Counted from the first letter of the stretch, positions 36,301-45,846 are shown. The stretch: 64,000 bases of DNA from Acidobacterium capsulatum ATCC 51196 (GCF_000022565.1 NC_012483.1:3286001-3350000), one strand, 5' to 3'. Notes: generated from the letters alone by a model not told the origin. Translations and numbers: made by a program.

Positions 36301-36486
36301 TGCGAATTGCGCCTCGCTTTGGACCTTAAGGTCGCCGAAACTGCACAGGTCTTAGTGCAGGAGTCGAATTTCAGGCGGAAATTCGCAGGGGAACCAGTCT
36401 GGAAGTGTGTGGTTGAGGGTCTTTTCACAGGCCCTATTTCAAGGGTAGCAATTCAGGGGGAAATTACCGGCAGGAAAACGGGTTTT

Positions 36487-36563
36487 AGTTGTCAGTTGCC
36501 AGTTGTCAGTTGCCAGTTGCCAGTTGCCAGTCCCCAGTCCCCAGTTCCCAGTTCCCAGTTGTC
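36487..36563. repeat. heptanucleotide tandem array, 11 units
   Basis: Eleven consecutive 7-bp units of the form AGTYSYC (AGTTGCC, AGTTGTC, AGTCCCC, AGTTCCC). An inverted copy, CCAACTGGGGACTGG, lies at 36580-36594. Confidence 0.9.
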
Positions 36564-36612
36564 AGAGAGCTGATAACCGCCAACTGGGGACTGGTTGTTC
36601 CTCCCAAACAAA

Positions 36613-36640
36613 AGCAGGCGTTCCCGAAGGAGCGCCTGCT
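36613..36640 (-). terminator. terminator of Bax-inhibitor-like gene
   Basis: AGCAGGCG / CGCCTGCT arms; on the minus strand the stem is followed by TTTGTTTG. It lies 35 bp beyond the stop. Confidence 0.75.
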
Positions 36641-36675
36641 GGCGGGCAAAGCCCGCGTATGCCGGAACGGCCAGT

Positions 36676-37425
36676 TCAGTCGCGGCTTTGGAACTTCGAC
36701 ATCAGCCGCAGAATCTCCAGATACAGCCACACAAGCGTGACCATCAGCCCAAAGGCGCCGTACCACTCCATGTATTTCGGAGCGCCCGACCGCGCGCCCC
36801 ACTCGATGAAGTTGAAGTCCAGCACCAGGTTGAGCGCCGCAATGCCCACAATCACCAGGCTGATGCCGATGCTCAGCGGGCTTGAGCTGTACATCAGCCC
36901 CTGGCCGATGTGGAAGAAGCCCAGCACCATCTCCACGATATAGAAGAGGAAGATTGCGCCTGTAGCCGCCATCACGCCCATCTGAAACTTGCGCGTGACC
37001 TTGATGACGCCCGATTTGTAGAGCATCAGCAGCACCAGCATCGTGCCAAAGGTGAGGCTCACCGACTCGATGGCGATTCCTGGAAACCGCAGCTCAAACA
37101 TCGCCGAAATGCCGCCCAGCGCCAGCCCTTCGAACAGTGCGTAGATTGGGGCCGTCACCGGCGACCACTCCGCCTTGAACGAGGTGACCAGCGCAAAGAT
37201 CAGCCCGCCGATCAGGCCCAGAATCATCAGGCCGTTCACCGCCGCCGGTCCGGCGGAGAAGAACACATGCCATGAGAAGGCCGCCGTCGCCATGGCGCAC
37301 AGCAGCAGAATGCCCGTTTTGTTTACCGTGCCCTGCAGCGTCATCGTCTCGCCAAAGGCCATCGGCTGGCCGCGGAAGACGCGCTCGTTCAAGGCCGGAT
37401 TGGAAGTACGCATCAGTTGTGCCAC
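36676..37425 (-). CDS. Bax inhibitor-1 / YccA family membrane protein
   Basis: A 249-aa protein with about seven hydrophobic helices and the family segment KAEWSPVTAPIYALFEGLALGGIS near the second and third helices, ending with an Asp-containing last helix (DFNFIEWG, YGAFGLMVTLVWLYLEIL). Members such as B. subtilis YetJ are pH-sensitive Ca2+ leak channels; this protein may do the same, by homology only. The start is GTG, with AGGAG seven nt upstream; an ATG four codons later is the alternative. Single-gene unit with its own terminator. Confidence 0.9.
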   Translation of the reverse strand: MAQLMRTSNPALNERVFRGQPMAFGETMTLQGTVNKTGILLLCAMATAAFSWHVFFSAGPAAVNGLMILGLIGGLIFALVTSFKAEWSPVTAPIYALFEGLALGGISAMFELRFPGIAIESVSLTFGTMLVLLMLYKSGVIKVTRKFQMGVMAATGAIFLFYIVEMVLGFFHIGQGLMYSSSPLSIGISLVIVGIAALNLVLDFNFIEWGARSGAPKYMEWYGAFGLMVTLVWLYLEILRLMSKFQSRD

Positions 37426-37565
37426 AAACTTTCTCCTGAATCCCTTACCTGATCTTTAGATATAGGACGTGCCCCGCGGGATTCGGTGAGAGCCACTCCC
37501 GCCGCCGCAAACCCCGGCAGGGCTTTCACGGCGGCAAAAGGCATCTCCCCACGCGGGCGGTGTCC

Positions 37566-38849
<1,284 letters not shown>

Positions 38850-38861
38850 GCTGCGATTGTA
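38850..38861 (-). promoter_or_regulatory. TACAAT -10 box at glyA, possible leaderless start
   Basis: On the minus strand TACAAT (38861-38856) is followed by 6 nt and the glyA ATG. This predicts transcription starting at or next to the start codon. No convincing -35 is seen. Confidence 0.45.
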
Positions 38862-39029
38862 GCGTTCCCCGGGCGGGATTGGCATCCGCAATGCGCGCCC
38901 GGGTGTTTTCCCCGCGCCCTTGCCTGCCGATGTACCTGCACCGCCGATGGGGCAAAATTTATGCGAATTGTCACCGCCTGTTGACGTGGAATTCGCCGCT
39001 TTCGCCGATGCTTTGAGGTGAGGGAACCC

Positions 39030-39587
39030 ATGCGAATGCGCGGCATGCTGTATCTCTTCACCCATTGGAACTGGAAGGCCGCCCTGGTCGTCGGCCTGAT
39101 TCGCGGCGGAGCCTGCGTGGCCGCCCTCACGGGCCTCACGATGCACGCCCGGCAGACCTTCGGACTGGTCGAGTTCGCCTACGTGCTCGCGACGTCGGGC
39201 TTCGCCTCAGCCCTGCAACAGCAGTCGCTCGGCGTCAAAGACCGCCGCATGGGCTGGGTGCTCTGCGTGGTCCTGATCCCCTTTGCCTCGCTCGGCCTCG
39301 ATGCCCTGTGCCATCTCTGGATCAACGGCGTCGGCGGCAAACAGATCGGCCTGATCGCGTGTATCTTCACGCTGGTCTCGGCGATGTTCCACTGGTTCAT
39401 CATGAGCAAGGGAGCCATGCTGGTCGGCGAGGACTCCCGCCCGCTAATCGATGACATGCTGCGCATGCCGAAGCTGACCATCCTCTTCGTGGCCGAGCCG
39501 GTCATGGCAGGGTGGAAGCTCGCGAAGAGCGTGATGAGGCCGGTCGCGCAGGTCAGCGAAGAGCCGGTCGAAGAGCTGGTGGCCTGA
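39030..39587 (+). CDS. conserved membrane protein, unknown function
   Basis: A 185-aa protein with about four hydrophobic segments ([49 protein letters not shown] and a weaker one) and a Glu-rich cytoplasmic tail. The start at 39030 has GAGGTGAGGG upstream. No catalytic motif is visible and I do not recognise the family. It is divergent from glyA and convergent with gatB. Confidence 0.72.
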   Translation: MRMRGMLYLFTHWNWKAALVVGLIRGGACVAALTGLTMHARQTFGLVEFAYVLATSGFASALQQQSLGVKDRRMGWVLCVVLIPFASLGLDALCHLWINGVGGKQIGLIACIFTLVSAMFHWFIMSKGAMLVGEDSRPLIDDMLRMPKLTILFVAEPVMAGWKLAKSVMRPVAQVSEEPVEELVA

Positions 39588-39605
39588 TTCTTCGTTGACT
39601 GGATG

Positions 39606-39635
39606 CGTCATTCTGAGGCCCAGGCCGAAGAATCC
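39606..39635. repeat. GTCATTCTGAG-type repeat fragment
   Basis: GCGTCATTCTGAGGCCCAGG followed by CCGAAGAATCCC resembles a dispersed bacterial repeat (GTCATTCTGAGCG...GAAGAATC) that I recall from Acidobacteria and other phyla. Only one degenerate copy is in this window. Confidence 0.35.
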
Positions 39636-39682
39636 CGGCGATGCATAAGGTGCGGCTTCTGCCCGGAGTTTCTCCCGGGATT

Positions 39683-39717
39683 CAGGTGCCCCACGTCTCG
39701 ACTCTGAGACGTGGGAT
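39683..39717. repeat. short palindromic repeat, copy 4
   Basis: CAGGTGCCCCACGTCTCG ... CGTGGGAT; same outline as copies 2 and 3, with compensatory changes in the stem (CCCACGTCTC / GAGACGTGGG). Confidence 0.55.
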
Positions 39718-39735
39718 CAGAGTCGACGGACCGAT

Positions 39736-41211
39736 TTACGCGTCCAGCTTCTTTACCACCAGCTCATTCACCAGTCCGGGATTTGCCTGTCCCTTCGACA
39801 GCCGCATCACCTGGCCCACGAAGAATGCGGCCACCGTCTTCTTGCCGGCGCGGTACTGCTCCACCTGCTTGGGATTGGCGGCAATCGCCTCTTCCACAAA
39901 CTTCTCGATGGCGCTGGTGTCGCTGATCTGCTCGGGCTTCTCGCGTTCATAGACCACGCCGAAGTCCTCGCCCTTCTCAAAGCTGATGTCAAAGAGCTGC
40001 TTGAGCTGCTTGGACGATAGCTTGCCCTCTTCGGCCAGATCGGCGGCCTGGGCAATGCCGGCCATTGAAATGGGCGACTGCTCCAGCTCCAGTCCGGCGG
40101 CCTTGAGGCGGCTGGTCAGCTCGCTCTGAATCAGGTTGGCCACGCGCTTCGGGCTCTTCGCCGTCTTGGCGGCGGCCTCAAACTGGTCGGCAAAGGCGCG
40201 GGTTGCGGTCAGCGTCTGCGCGTCCTGCTCGCTGATTTCATACTGGGCCACCATGCGGGCGCGGCGCGCCTCGGGCAGCTCGGGCAGCTCGTCGGCACGC
40301 TGCTGGCGAAACGCCGCGCTCACGACGAGCGGCGGCAGATCCGGCTCAGGGAAGTAGCGGTAGTCGTGCGCCTGCTCCTTCGAGCGCATGGAGTAGGTGC
40401 GGCCCTCTCCGGCATTCCAGAGGCGGGTCTCCTGCACGACGCGCTGGCCGCTCTCAATGACCTCAATCTGGCGCTCGATTTCGTACTCCAGCGCCGCGCG
40501 AATGTAGCGGAAGCTGTTGACGTTCTTCACCTCGGCCTTGGTGCCAAACTTCTCCGCGCCGCGCAGCCGCACGCTCACGTTGGCGTCGCAGCGCAGCGAG
40601 CCTTCTTCCATGTTGCAGTCGGAGACACCGGTGTAGAACAGAATCTCCTTGAGCCGCGTGAGGTACTCGTAGGCCTCGTCGGGCGTGCGAATGTCAGGCT
40701 CGCTCACAATCTCAATCAGCGGCGTGCCGCAGCGGTTCAGGTCGACCGAGGTGAACTTCGCCGAATCCGGCAGCCCGTCATGCAGGCTCTTGCCCGCATC
40801 CTCTTCCATGTGCAGGCGGGTGATGCCGATGCGCTTCATGCCGTTCGGTGTAGGGACGTCGATGTACCCATGCTCGGCGAGCGGCTTGTCAAACTGCGAG
40901 ATCTGGTAGCCCTTGGGCAGGTCGGGGTAAAAGTAGTTCTTGCGGGCAAAGATCGAGGTCTCATTCACCGTGCAGTGCAGCGCCAGCGCGGCGGAGGTGG
41001 CAAACTCCACGGCCTTCTCATTCAGCACCGGCAGCGCGCCGGGCAGGCCCAGGCAAACAGGGCAGATGTTGGTGTTGGGGGGCGCGCCAAACTTGTTTAC
41101 GCAGCCGCAAAAGGCCTTGGTCGCCGTCAAAAGCTGAACGTGAACTTCCAGGCCGATCACCGGCTCATACTTGGCCAGAATCTCAGGAGAAACAATTGCT
41201 GCCGTCGCCAT
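39736..41211 (-). CDS. gatB: Asp-tRNA(Asn)/Glu-tRNA(Gln) amidotransferase subunit B
   Basis: Subunit B of GatCAB, which converts misacylated Glu-tRNA(Gln) and Asp-tRNA(Asn) to the correct forms. The 491-aa product has the hallmark YEPVIGLEVHVQL, CPVCLGLPGALPVLN, FYPDLPKGYQISQ, the kinase-like core and the C-terminal YqeY domain (~340-491). GatA and GatC are not in the window. Start 41211 (MATAAIVSP) follows a TACACT box by 6 nt and lacks a ribosome-binding site. Confidence 0.96.
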   Translation of the reverse strand: MATAAIVSPEILAKYEPVIGLEVHVQLLTATKAFCGCVNKFGAPPNTNICPVCLGLPGALPVLNEKAVEFATSAALALHCTVNETSIFARKNYFYPDLPKGYQISQFDKPLAEHGYIDVPTPNGMKRIGITRLHMEEDAGKSLHDGLPDSAKFTSVDLNRCGTPLIEIVSEPDIRTPDEAYEYLTRLKEILFYTGVSDCNMEEGSLRCDANVSVRLRGAEKFGTKAEVKNVNSFRYIRAALEYEIERQIEVIESGQRVVQETRLWNAGEGRTYSMRSKEQAHDYRYFPEPDLPPLVVSAAFRQQRADELPELPEARRARMVAQYEISEQDAQTLTATRAFADQFEAAAKTAKSPKRVANLIQSELTSRLKAAGLELEQSPISMAGIAQAADLAEEGKLSSKQLKQLFDISFEKGEDFGVVYEREKPEQISDTSAIEKFVEEAIAANPKQVEQYRAGKKTVAAFFVGQVMRLSKGQANPGLVNELVVKKLDA

Positions 41212-41223
41212 AGAAGAAGTGTA
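41212..41223 (-). promoter_or_regulatory. TGCTACACT extended -10 box at gatB, possible leaderless start
   Basis: On the minus strand TGC-TACACT, an extended -10, ends 6 nt before the gatB ATG. Same geometry as at glyA and the thioesterase gene. Confidence 0.5.
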
Positions 41224-41237
41224 GCAAGGGGACGCGT

Positions 41238-41888
41238 TCAAGACCCTTCTGGGAGTTGTTCGGGAGAATCTGTCGCAACCGCATCGAGAAACGACACTGA
41301 CTGGATTCCCGCGGCTTTGGTCAGCAGAATGCCCGGCCCTTGGATGGGTTGCTGCTCCCCGTCTCTATCAAGCCATGCCGCGTCCTCCAGTAGCAGGGAG
41401 GCATCTTCCTGCTCATCGGAGTAGTAACGAAGGTATCCGATCACAGATCGTCCGTCTTCCAGCCCAACCAGGACATAGGTGTTCTTGATGTCCTGAAAGG
41501 CGTCATTCCATATCGAGCTGCGCGCTGTCTTCTCAGTGATTTTGCACTTCCTGAGCAGCTTGAGCAGCCAATCGTGGTTGACGTTGGCGCCATAAAGAAG
41601 AGCGAGAAGTACAGCACCCAGAAAGAGCCAGAAAATATAGGGCCAACTGAGTTGGAACTCGTAGGTGGTGAAATGCTGTTGTGTCGTCGCAGTCCAGCGT
41701 AACGGTAGCGAGTAATGGAAGAACGGGGAAGTGACCAGATAGAGGATGAAGCTGAGCAGCAAAGCCTCAACCACTTTGTCCAGTTCTGTCTGCTTAGGAC
41801 GTACGACAATATGCTGCACAAGGAAAGCGCAACTGAAGCCCGGGAGCAAAACTAAGAATATGCCGATGGCCTCAATGTGTCCCGGCAT
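41238..41888 (-). CDS. membrane protein, DUF6338-like, unknown function
   Basis: A 216-aa protein with three hydrophobic segments in the first ~110 residues (GIFLVLLPGFSCAFLVQHI, ALLLSFILYLVTSPFF, WPYIFWLFLGAVLLALLYG) and a soluble C-terminal domain containing TYVLVGLEDGRSVIGYLRYYS and LLLEDAAW, a small beta fold that looks like an SH3- or PRC-like barrel. I associate this layout with DUF6338 but cannot verify it. TAAGGA lies 8 nt upstream, overlapping the stop of the 58-aa gene. Base composition is less GC-rich than neighbours, suggesting acquisition. Confidence 0.72.
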   Translation of the reverse strand: MPGHIEAIGIFLVLLPGFSCAFLVQHIVVRPKQTELDKVVEALLLSFILYLVTSPFFHYSLPLRWTATTQQHFTTYEFQLSWPYIFWLFLGAVLLALLYGANVNHDWLLKLLRKCKITEKTARSSIWNDAFQDIKNTYVLVGLEDGRSVIGYLRYYSDEQEDASLLLEDAAWLDRDGEQQPIQGPGILLTKAAGIQSVSFLDAVATDSPEQLPEGS

Positions 41889-41899
41889 TCAGTTGATCC

Positions 41900-42076
41900 T
41901 TACTTGGAGCGAGAAACCATAGGCAGCGGAGGGGGCTTAATTCCCTGCGGCCGGGAAATGTTGGTAGGCTTCGCCGGCTTAAAATTGCTGGAGGAACCGG
42001 ACGACAGACTTCTTTCGATCTTGCTGTCGCAAGCGATAGAACGGTTCGCTGAGTTATCTGGTCTCTGATTTGCCAT
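41900..42076 (-). CDS. 58-aa low-complexity protein, coupled to membrane protein
   Basis: A short gene on the minus strand. The product starts MANQRPDNSANRS, is rich in Ser, Asn, Pro and Lys with no hydrophobic segment, and ends with a Pro-rich motif GIKPPPLPMVSRSK. A GAGGG site 6 nt before the ATG and the fact that its TAA stop forms part of the ribosome-binding site of the next gene (11 nt between them) support real translation and coupling. Probably a disordered partner of the downstream membrane protein. No known family. Confidence 0.6.
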   Translation of the reverse strand: MANQRPDNSANRSIACDSKIERSLSSGSSSNFKPAKPTNISRPQGIKPPPLPMVSRSK

Positions 42077-42109
42077 ACTGCCCTCGCTTCTATTCTAACG
42101 CCGGCCTGC

Positions 42110-43342
42110 TCACTCGCTACCTTTTCGTCTGTTCCTAAAGTACCTCGGCTTCTTGCCCGGTGCCCATGGGTTGTAGTGCGCGGCAAAGGTTGCGCGAAAC
42201 TCCACCGGCGGGTGGCTCGCCGTCCAGAAGGTCACAAACCCGTTCGGGTGCGGATTCTCAAGCCACACCTCGCCCAGCCGCTGGAAGGCATGCACGGCAG
42301 TCGCCTGCGGATCAGGCACCAGCCCATGAATCGCCTCCTGCCCGTAGACATCGGCCTGGTGTTCCTGCCACCGGCTGAAGGCGTTGCCGATGGGCGCGGC
42401 CACAAAGCCCAGCACCGTCACGATCAGCAGCAGCACGCCGACGCTGGCCCAGTCATCGGGGCCGCGAATGTGCATGGGCCGGCCAAAGGCCGCGATCACG
42501 CCATTCATGAGCAGATGCACCAGCAGGTAGCCGAAGAAGAGCATGCCAAAGGTGAACAGCAGCCCCTTCAAAATATGGTGCAGCGCATAGTGGCCCATCT
42601 CGTGGCCGCAGATGAAGAGAATCTGGTTGGGCGGCACTTCTTTGATCGTGTTGTCCCACACCACGATGCGCTTCGACGCGCCAAAGCCGGTCACGTAGGC
42701 GTCAATGCCGGTGGAGCGCGCGCTTGCGTTCATCACAAACATGCGGCTGGGCGGAATGTGCTGCCCGGCATGCGCGGCCAGTTGCTCCAGCCGCTGGACC
42801 AGCGCGGGGTCAGCCTTCTGCAGCGGCTGGAAGTGATCAAAGATGGGGTCCAGCACCACGGGGGCGAGAAAGACCACGGCAATCTCGACCGGCAGCGTGA
42901 CAATCCAGAACCACAGCCACCAGCGGCGAGGCGAGCGCCGCAGCAGAAAATAGACACCACTCAACACCACCGTGCCGACCAGCAGGGAGACGCCGGTGGA
43001 CTTGAGGAAGTCCATCAGCCAGCTTGCGCCGCCACGCACCCACGGCTGCACCGAGAGGCCGTAGTGCAGCGAAACCCAGTGGCCAAGCAGCCCAAACGGC
43101 AACCCGATCACGGTCAGGATCAGCACCCATGCGGGTGCAATCATCAGCCCCTGCAGCCACTCGCTGGAGGTGATCCATTCGGCGGCGTCGCGCAGCCACG
43201 GGCCCAGGCGCAGGCTGAACCAGAGCGCGAGAACGCTCCAGAGCGTGCCGCCGAAGTAGAGAAAGGTCTCCCAATGGCTCAGCGCAATGGCTTTGGCCAG
43301 CCGGGCGGGCGGCAACGTGTAAACGGGATCGGGAAATGTCAT
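42110..43342 (-). CDS. M48-family (Ste24/CAAX-type) membrane metalloprotease
   Basis: A 410-aa zinc protease with several membrane helices, related to CAAX prenyl protease 1. Zinc ligands are in HEMGH (FICGHEMGHYALHHIL), with the third ligand Glu in WQEHQADVYG. The N-terminal ~190 residues hold the M48 N-terminal helical domain; NASARSTGIDAYVTGFGASKRIVVWDN is typical. In bacteria such proteins act in membrane protein quality control; prenylated substrates are not expected. It lies downstream of rlpA on the same strand, with an 81-bp gap. Confidence 0.93.
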   Translation of the reverse strand: MTFPDPVYTLPPARLAKAIALSHWETFLYFGGTLWSVLALWFSLRLGPWLRDAAEWITSSEWLQGLMIAPAWVLILTVIGLPFGLLGHWVSLHYGLSVQPWVRGGASWLMDFLKSTGVSLLVGTVVLSGVYFLLRRSPRRWWLWFWIVTLPVEIAVVFLAPVVLDPIFDHFQPLQKADPALVQRLEQLAAHAGQHIPPSRMFVMNASARSTGIDAYVTGFGASKRIVVWDNTIKEVPPNQILFICGHEMGHYALHHILKGLLFTFGMLFFGYLLVHLLMNGVIAAFGRPMHIRGPDDWASVGVLLLIVTVLGFVAAPIGNAFSRWQEHQADVYGQEAIHGLVPDPQATAVHAFQRLGEVWLENPHPNGFVTFWTASHPPVEFRATFAAHYNPWAPGKKPRYFRNRRKGSE

Positions 43343-43423
43343 GCGTATGCCATCGTGAGATGCGCCTTGGGCAACGTAGGTCAGCCGAGCCGGTGCGAGG
43401 CCTCTCCGGGAGAAAGCGCCGGC

Positions 43424-44167
43424 TTAATCGAGCCTGACCAGGTAGGCTTCGCCTTCTGAGGGTCGCAGATTGCGGGCAATCTCCACAGCCTGCGCGCGGT
43501 TGCCGTTTTCCGGCCGAATGCGCACCCAGTCTCCCGTGGGCCCCTTGAACTCAATGACGCTGGCGGTGCGGTAGCGGCGCTGCAGCTTGTCTTCGAGCCG
43601 CGTGGCGGCACGGCGATGGCGAAAGGCGCCGATCTGAACGGCCCAGCGTCCGCCATCGGTTACGGATGCGGGCGTGTAGTACACATCGATGCGAACCTTG
43701 CCGACGCCCTCGCGCCAGATGCCTACCTGCTTGGCGGCCGCTTCTGAGAGGTCGAGAATGCGCCCCGGCACAAACGGGCCGCGGTCGGTCACACGCATCA
43801 CGGACGTCTGGCCGGTGCTCATGTTGGTGACTTTGATGATCGAGCCCAGTGGCAGCGTGCGGTGCGCGGCAGAGATGCTGTCCTGGTCATAAACCTGCCC
43901 GTCGGCGGCGCGATGGTGGTTGTACTGCGGGCCATACCAACTGGCCATGCCTATCTGGTAGTAAAGGGGGCGGTGCGTCTGCACGTAGTGCCAGTCCGCG
44001 CGTTCGGCCCGCGAGTACGAAGGCTGGGCACCGCCATTCGGCCCTATGGCCGGGGGCGGAGCATAGGAGACGCGCGCGCGGTGCGAACAGCCTGTGACGG
44101 CCACGAGCGACGCGGTCAGCAGCAAAAGAGGAAGAAGCGAGCGGAAAGATGGGGGATTCAGTCGCAT
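43424..44167 (-). CDS. rlpA: RlpA-family septal lytic transglycosylase lipoprotein with SPOR domain
   Basis: A 247-aa outer-membrane lipoprotein that trims or binds denuded septal glycan. Start 44167 gives a lipoprotein signal ending in the lipobox VAVTGC. The double-psi beta-barrel follows (GMASWYGPQYNHHRAADG, LPLGSIIKVTN, RVTDRGPFVPGRILDLS with the catalytic Asp), then a C-terminal SPOR domain (RWAVQIGAFRHRRAATRLEDKL). In most relatives the catalytic loop reads VNDRGP; here VTDRGP. It is 7 bp from the small upstream gene, so they form an operon. Confidence 0.92.
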   Translation of the reverse strand: MRLNPPSFRSLLPLLLLTASLVAVTGCSHRARVSYAPPPAIGPNGGAQPSYSRAERADWHYVQTHRPLYYQIGMASWYGPQYNHHRAADGQVYDQDSISAAHRTLPLGSIIKVTNMSTGQTSVMRVTDRGPFVPGRILDLSEAAAKQVGIWREGVGKVRIDVYYTPASVTDGGRWAVQIGAFRHRRAATRLEDKLQRRYRTASVIEFKGPTGDWVRIRPENGNRAQAVEIARNLRPSEGEAYLVRLD

Positions 44168-44174
44168 GGGCAGC

Positions 44175-44399
44175 TCAGGGCTTCGGGCGCTTTTCCAGTT
44201 CATCGGCCAGACGTGTGAGTTGTTCACCCGCACGCCGCAAGGCAGTAAATGACTGCGAGCGAACGGCGGGCACCACCTCATCGTTGAGATAGGCAATCAC
44301 GCGGCGAATTTCGGCCTCGGCCTTGCCGCCCATCGTTCCCAGGCGGCGGGCCAGGTCTTCCAGCGGGTTGTCGTCCGGGCGAGGATTCTGTGCATTCAT
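44175..44399 (-). CDS. small helical protein, unknown function
   Basis: A 74-aa hydrophilic, mostly alpha-helical protein (LEDLARRLGTMGGKAEAEIRRVI, LRRAGEQLTRLADELEKRPKP). AGGAGG 10 nt upstream fixes the start at 44399. It lies 7 bp before rlpA, so they are co-transcribed. Similar short proteins next to cell-envelope genes are known in Acidobacteria as hypotheticals; function unknown. The tail suggests a coiled coil. Confidence 0.68.
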   Translation of the reverse strand: MNAQNPRPDDNPLEDLARRLGTMGGKAEAEIRRVIAYLNDEVVPAVRSQSFTALRRAGEQLTRLADELEKRPKP

Positions 44400-44591
44400 C
44401 GCGGCCAACCTCCTGAAAAGGCTCCGCCTCAATCTTCTTGCGCGTGTCCGGGCAGGTCAATGCGCAAGCGGCGCAGGGTGCCGCTGCGGTTACCCCATAA
44501 GCAGCCGGGGGTGCGTCGTCTGCTCGGCTTGTCTGTATGCTCGTCATACATCCTTATGGGCAAACAGCCCCTCTAAGTGCTTGAAAAGCCA

Positions 44592-45521
44592 ATGCGAATC
44601 TTCCATATCCGCCCGGGATGCATGATCGGGCCCCTATCCCGGGTAAAAACCATGGGCCTGCTTTGCCTGGTCACGGCAGTGCTGTTTTTTCTCTGCGTGC
44701 CAGCCCTATGGGCGCAAACTGTCGCTTTGCCGCAGACCTCCTCTGCCCCGCGGAGGCATCTGCCCAACGCGCCTCGCCCCAACAATGTCTATCCCGTGCG
44801 AGGGGTGCAGAAGGCGTGGGTTGTTCCACTCGCGCCTCCGCTGCTCGTCAGCCCCTGTACCACGGGGGCCTGCGAAATCAAGGCCCGGCAGACACATGTC
44901 TGCTGCGAGGAAAGCGCCAATCGCTTCCACGAATACCTGCAGGATCAAGCCACACATATCTACACACCGCGCGAACTGGCCGAGATGGCCGCGCGGGATG
45001 TGGTCGATCCCTTTAACCTGCTCACGATTGAGAGTCTGGCCGCCATTGATACGGCGGCGAGTCCCCATTCGATTTTTGGACCCGGATTCAAGGGCTTTGC
45101 CAAGCTGAGCGGCGTTTCGATGACCGAAGACATGACGGACGAGTTTGTCGGCACCTTCCTCATTCCGTCCATCGATCACCAGGACCCGCATTATCACCGC
45201 ATGCCCAACAAATCGATTCCCAAGCGGGTGCTGCACACCATCACGCAGGTCTTCTGGACGCGCAGCGACACGGACCGGCCGATGTTCAATTATTCGAATG
45301 TCGTCGGCTCCATGGCCGAAGAGGCGGTCGCCACCACCTATGTGCCCTATCAGCAGACGGGATGGGGCGCGGCCGCTGAGCGGGTGAGCCTCAACTATGC
45401 GTTTGATCCGGTCGGCAATATGGTGACCGAGTTCTTGCCCGACGTCGCGAAGCACGTGAATTTCCACGTGGTCTTTGTGCAGCAGATTATTTACCGGGCC
45501 GCTCTGAGCGAGATACAGTAG
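44592..45521 (+). CDS. secreted protein of unknown function, acidobacterial type
   Basis: About 309 aa with a signal peptide (LLCLVTAVLFFLCVPALWAQ). Several starts are possible: GTG 44577, ATG 44592, 44622 or 44652; all keep the signal, none has a strong ribosome-binding site. The mature N-terminus carries PNAPRPNN; the centre has CCEES and YTPRELAEMAARDVVDPFN; the C-terminal half has SGVSMTEDMTDEFVGTFLIPS and a Phe/Val-rich end. Weakly hydrophobic strands may place it at the outer membrane. I know the type from Acidobacteria but not its function. It precedes the radical SAM gene by 325 bp. Confidence 0.72.
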   Translation: MRIFHIRPGCMIGPLSRVKTMGLLCLVTAVLFFLCVPALWAQTVALPQTSSAPRRHLPNAPRPNNVYPVRGVQKAWVVPLAPPLLVSPCTTGACEIKARQTHVCCEESANRFHEYLQDQATHIYTPRELAEMAARDVVDPFNLLTIESLAAIDTAASPHSIFGPGFKGFAKLSGVSMTEDMTDEFVGTFLIPSIDHQDPHYHRMPNKSIPKRVLHTITQVFWTRSDTDRPMFNYSNVVGSMAEEAVATTYVPYQQTGWGAAAERVSLNYAFDPVGNMVTEFLPDVAKHVNFHVVFVQQIIYRAALSEIQ

Positions 45522-45846
45522 CGGCGTTCGTTCCGCAGAGCAGCCGCAGCCTCGCAGGGAGAGGGCGCTATTCCGAAACCCATCGAAATGAAGATCTCTC
45601 CGCTTTTGCCGTTCCCATTCACGGGCCTGATTCGCCACCGAATGCAAATTCTCGCCATTTGAGCGGATGAGGCTTCCTGCAGGGCTGCCATGCATCCTAT
45701 CTTTAGAGTGATAAATACCCGTCCGGCAAAGGGTTATCCCTATTTTCACTTTGCGCGGAGGGAGTGGGCCACGTAAGCTGTGTGAGTCTGCAGCCTGTTG
45801 CACAACGAGGCAACCGGCAAACCAAGCATCAGGAGATCAAAAACGC
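45522..45846. other. long leader upstream of radical SAM gene
   Basis: A 325-bp spacer without a supported gene. It contains a dyad with arms GGATG (45666) and CATCC (about 45692) around CCTGCAGG, and ends with AGGAG 11 nt before the enzyme start. No known riboswitch was recognised. An upstream in-frame GTG would extend the enzyme but has no homology support. Confidence 0.5.

Larger units (their letters stand above)
36086..36675. other. 590-bp structured, repeat-rich intergenic spacer
   Basis: No gene supported. In order: a G-quadruplex motif (36150-36170), a perfect 14-bp palindrome GAGTAACGTTACTC (36194-36207), a nested hairpin (36249-36300), a palindrome GACCTTAAGGTC (36322-36333), hairpins CTGCAC/GTGCAG (36341-36360) and GAATTTC/GAAATTC (36366-36384), an 11-unit heptamer array (36487-36563) and a terminator for the leftward gene (36613-36640). 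The middle part is AT-richer than the genes around it. Confidence 0.7.

Noticed and set aside
36487-36563. CRISPR array
   Set aside because: The repeat is a contiguous 7-bp tandem without spacers, and no cas genes are present.
36307-36573. Possible 88-aa gene in the structured spacer
   Set aside because: It runs through hairpins and into the heptamer array, has no ribosome-binding site and no recognisable fold; the DNA structure explains the openness.
38850-39029. Glycine riboswitch upstream of glyA
   Set aside because: No tandem aptamer pattern is seen, and the TACAAT box 6 nt before ATG leaves no room for a leader.
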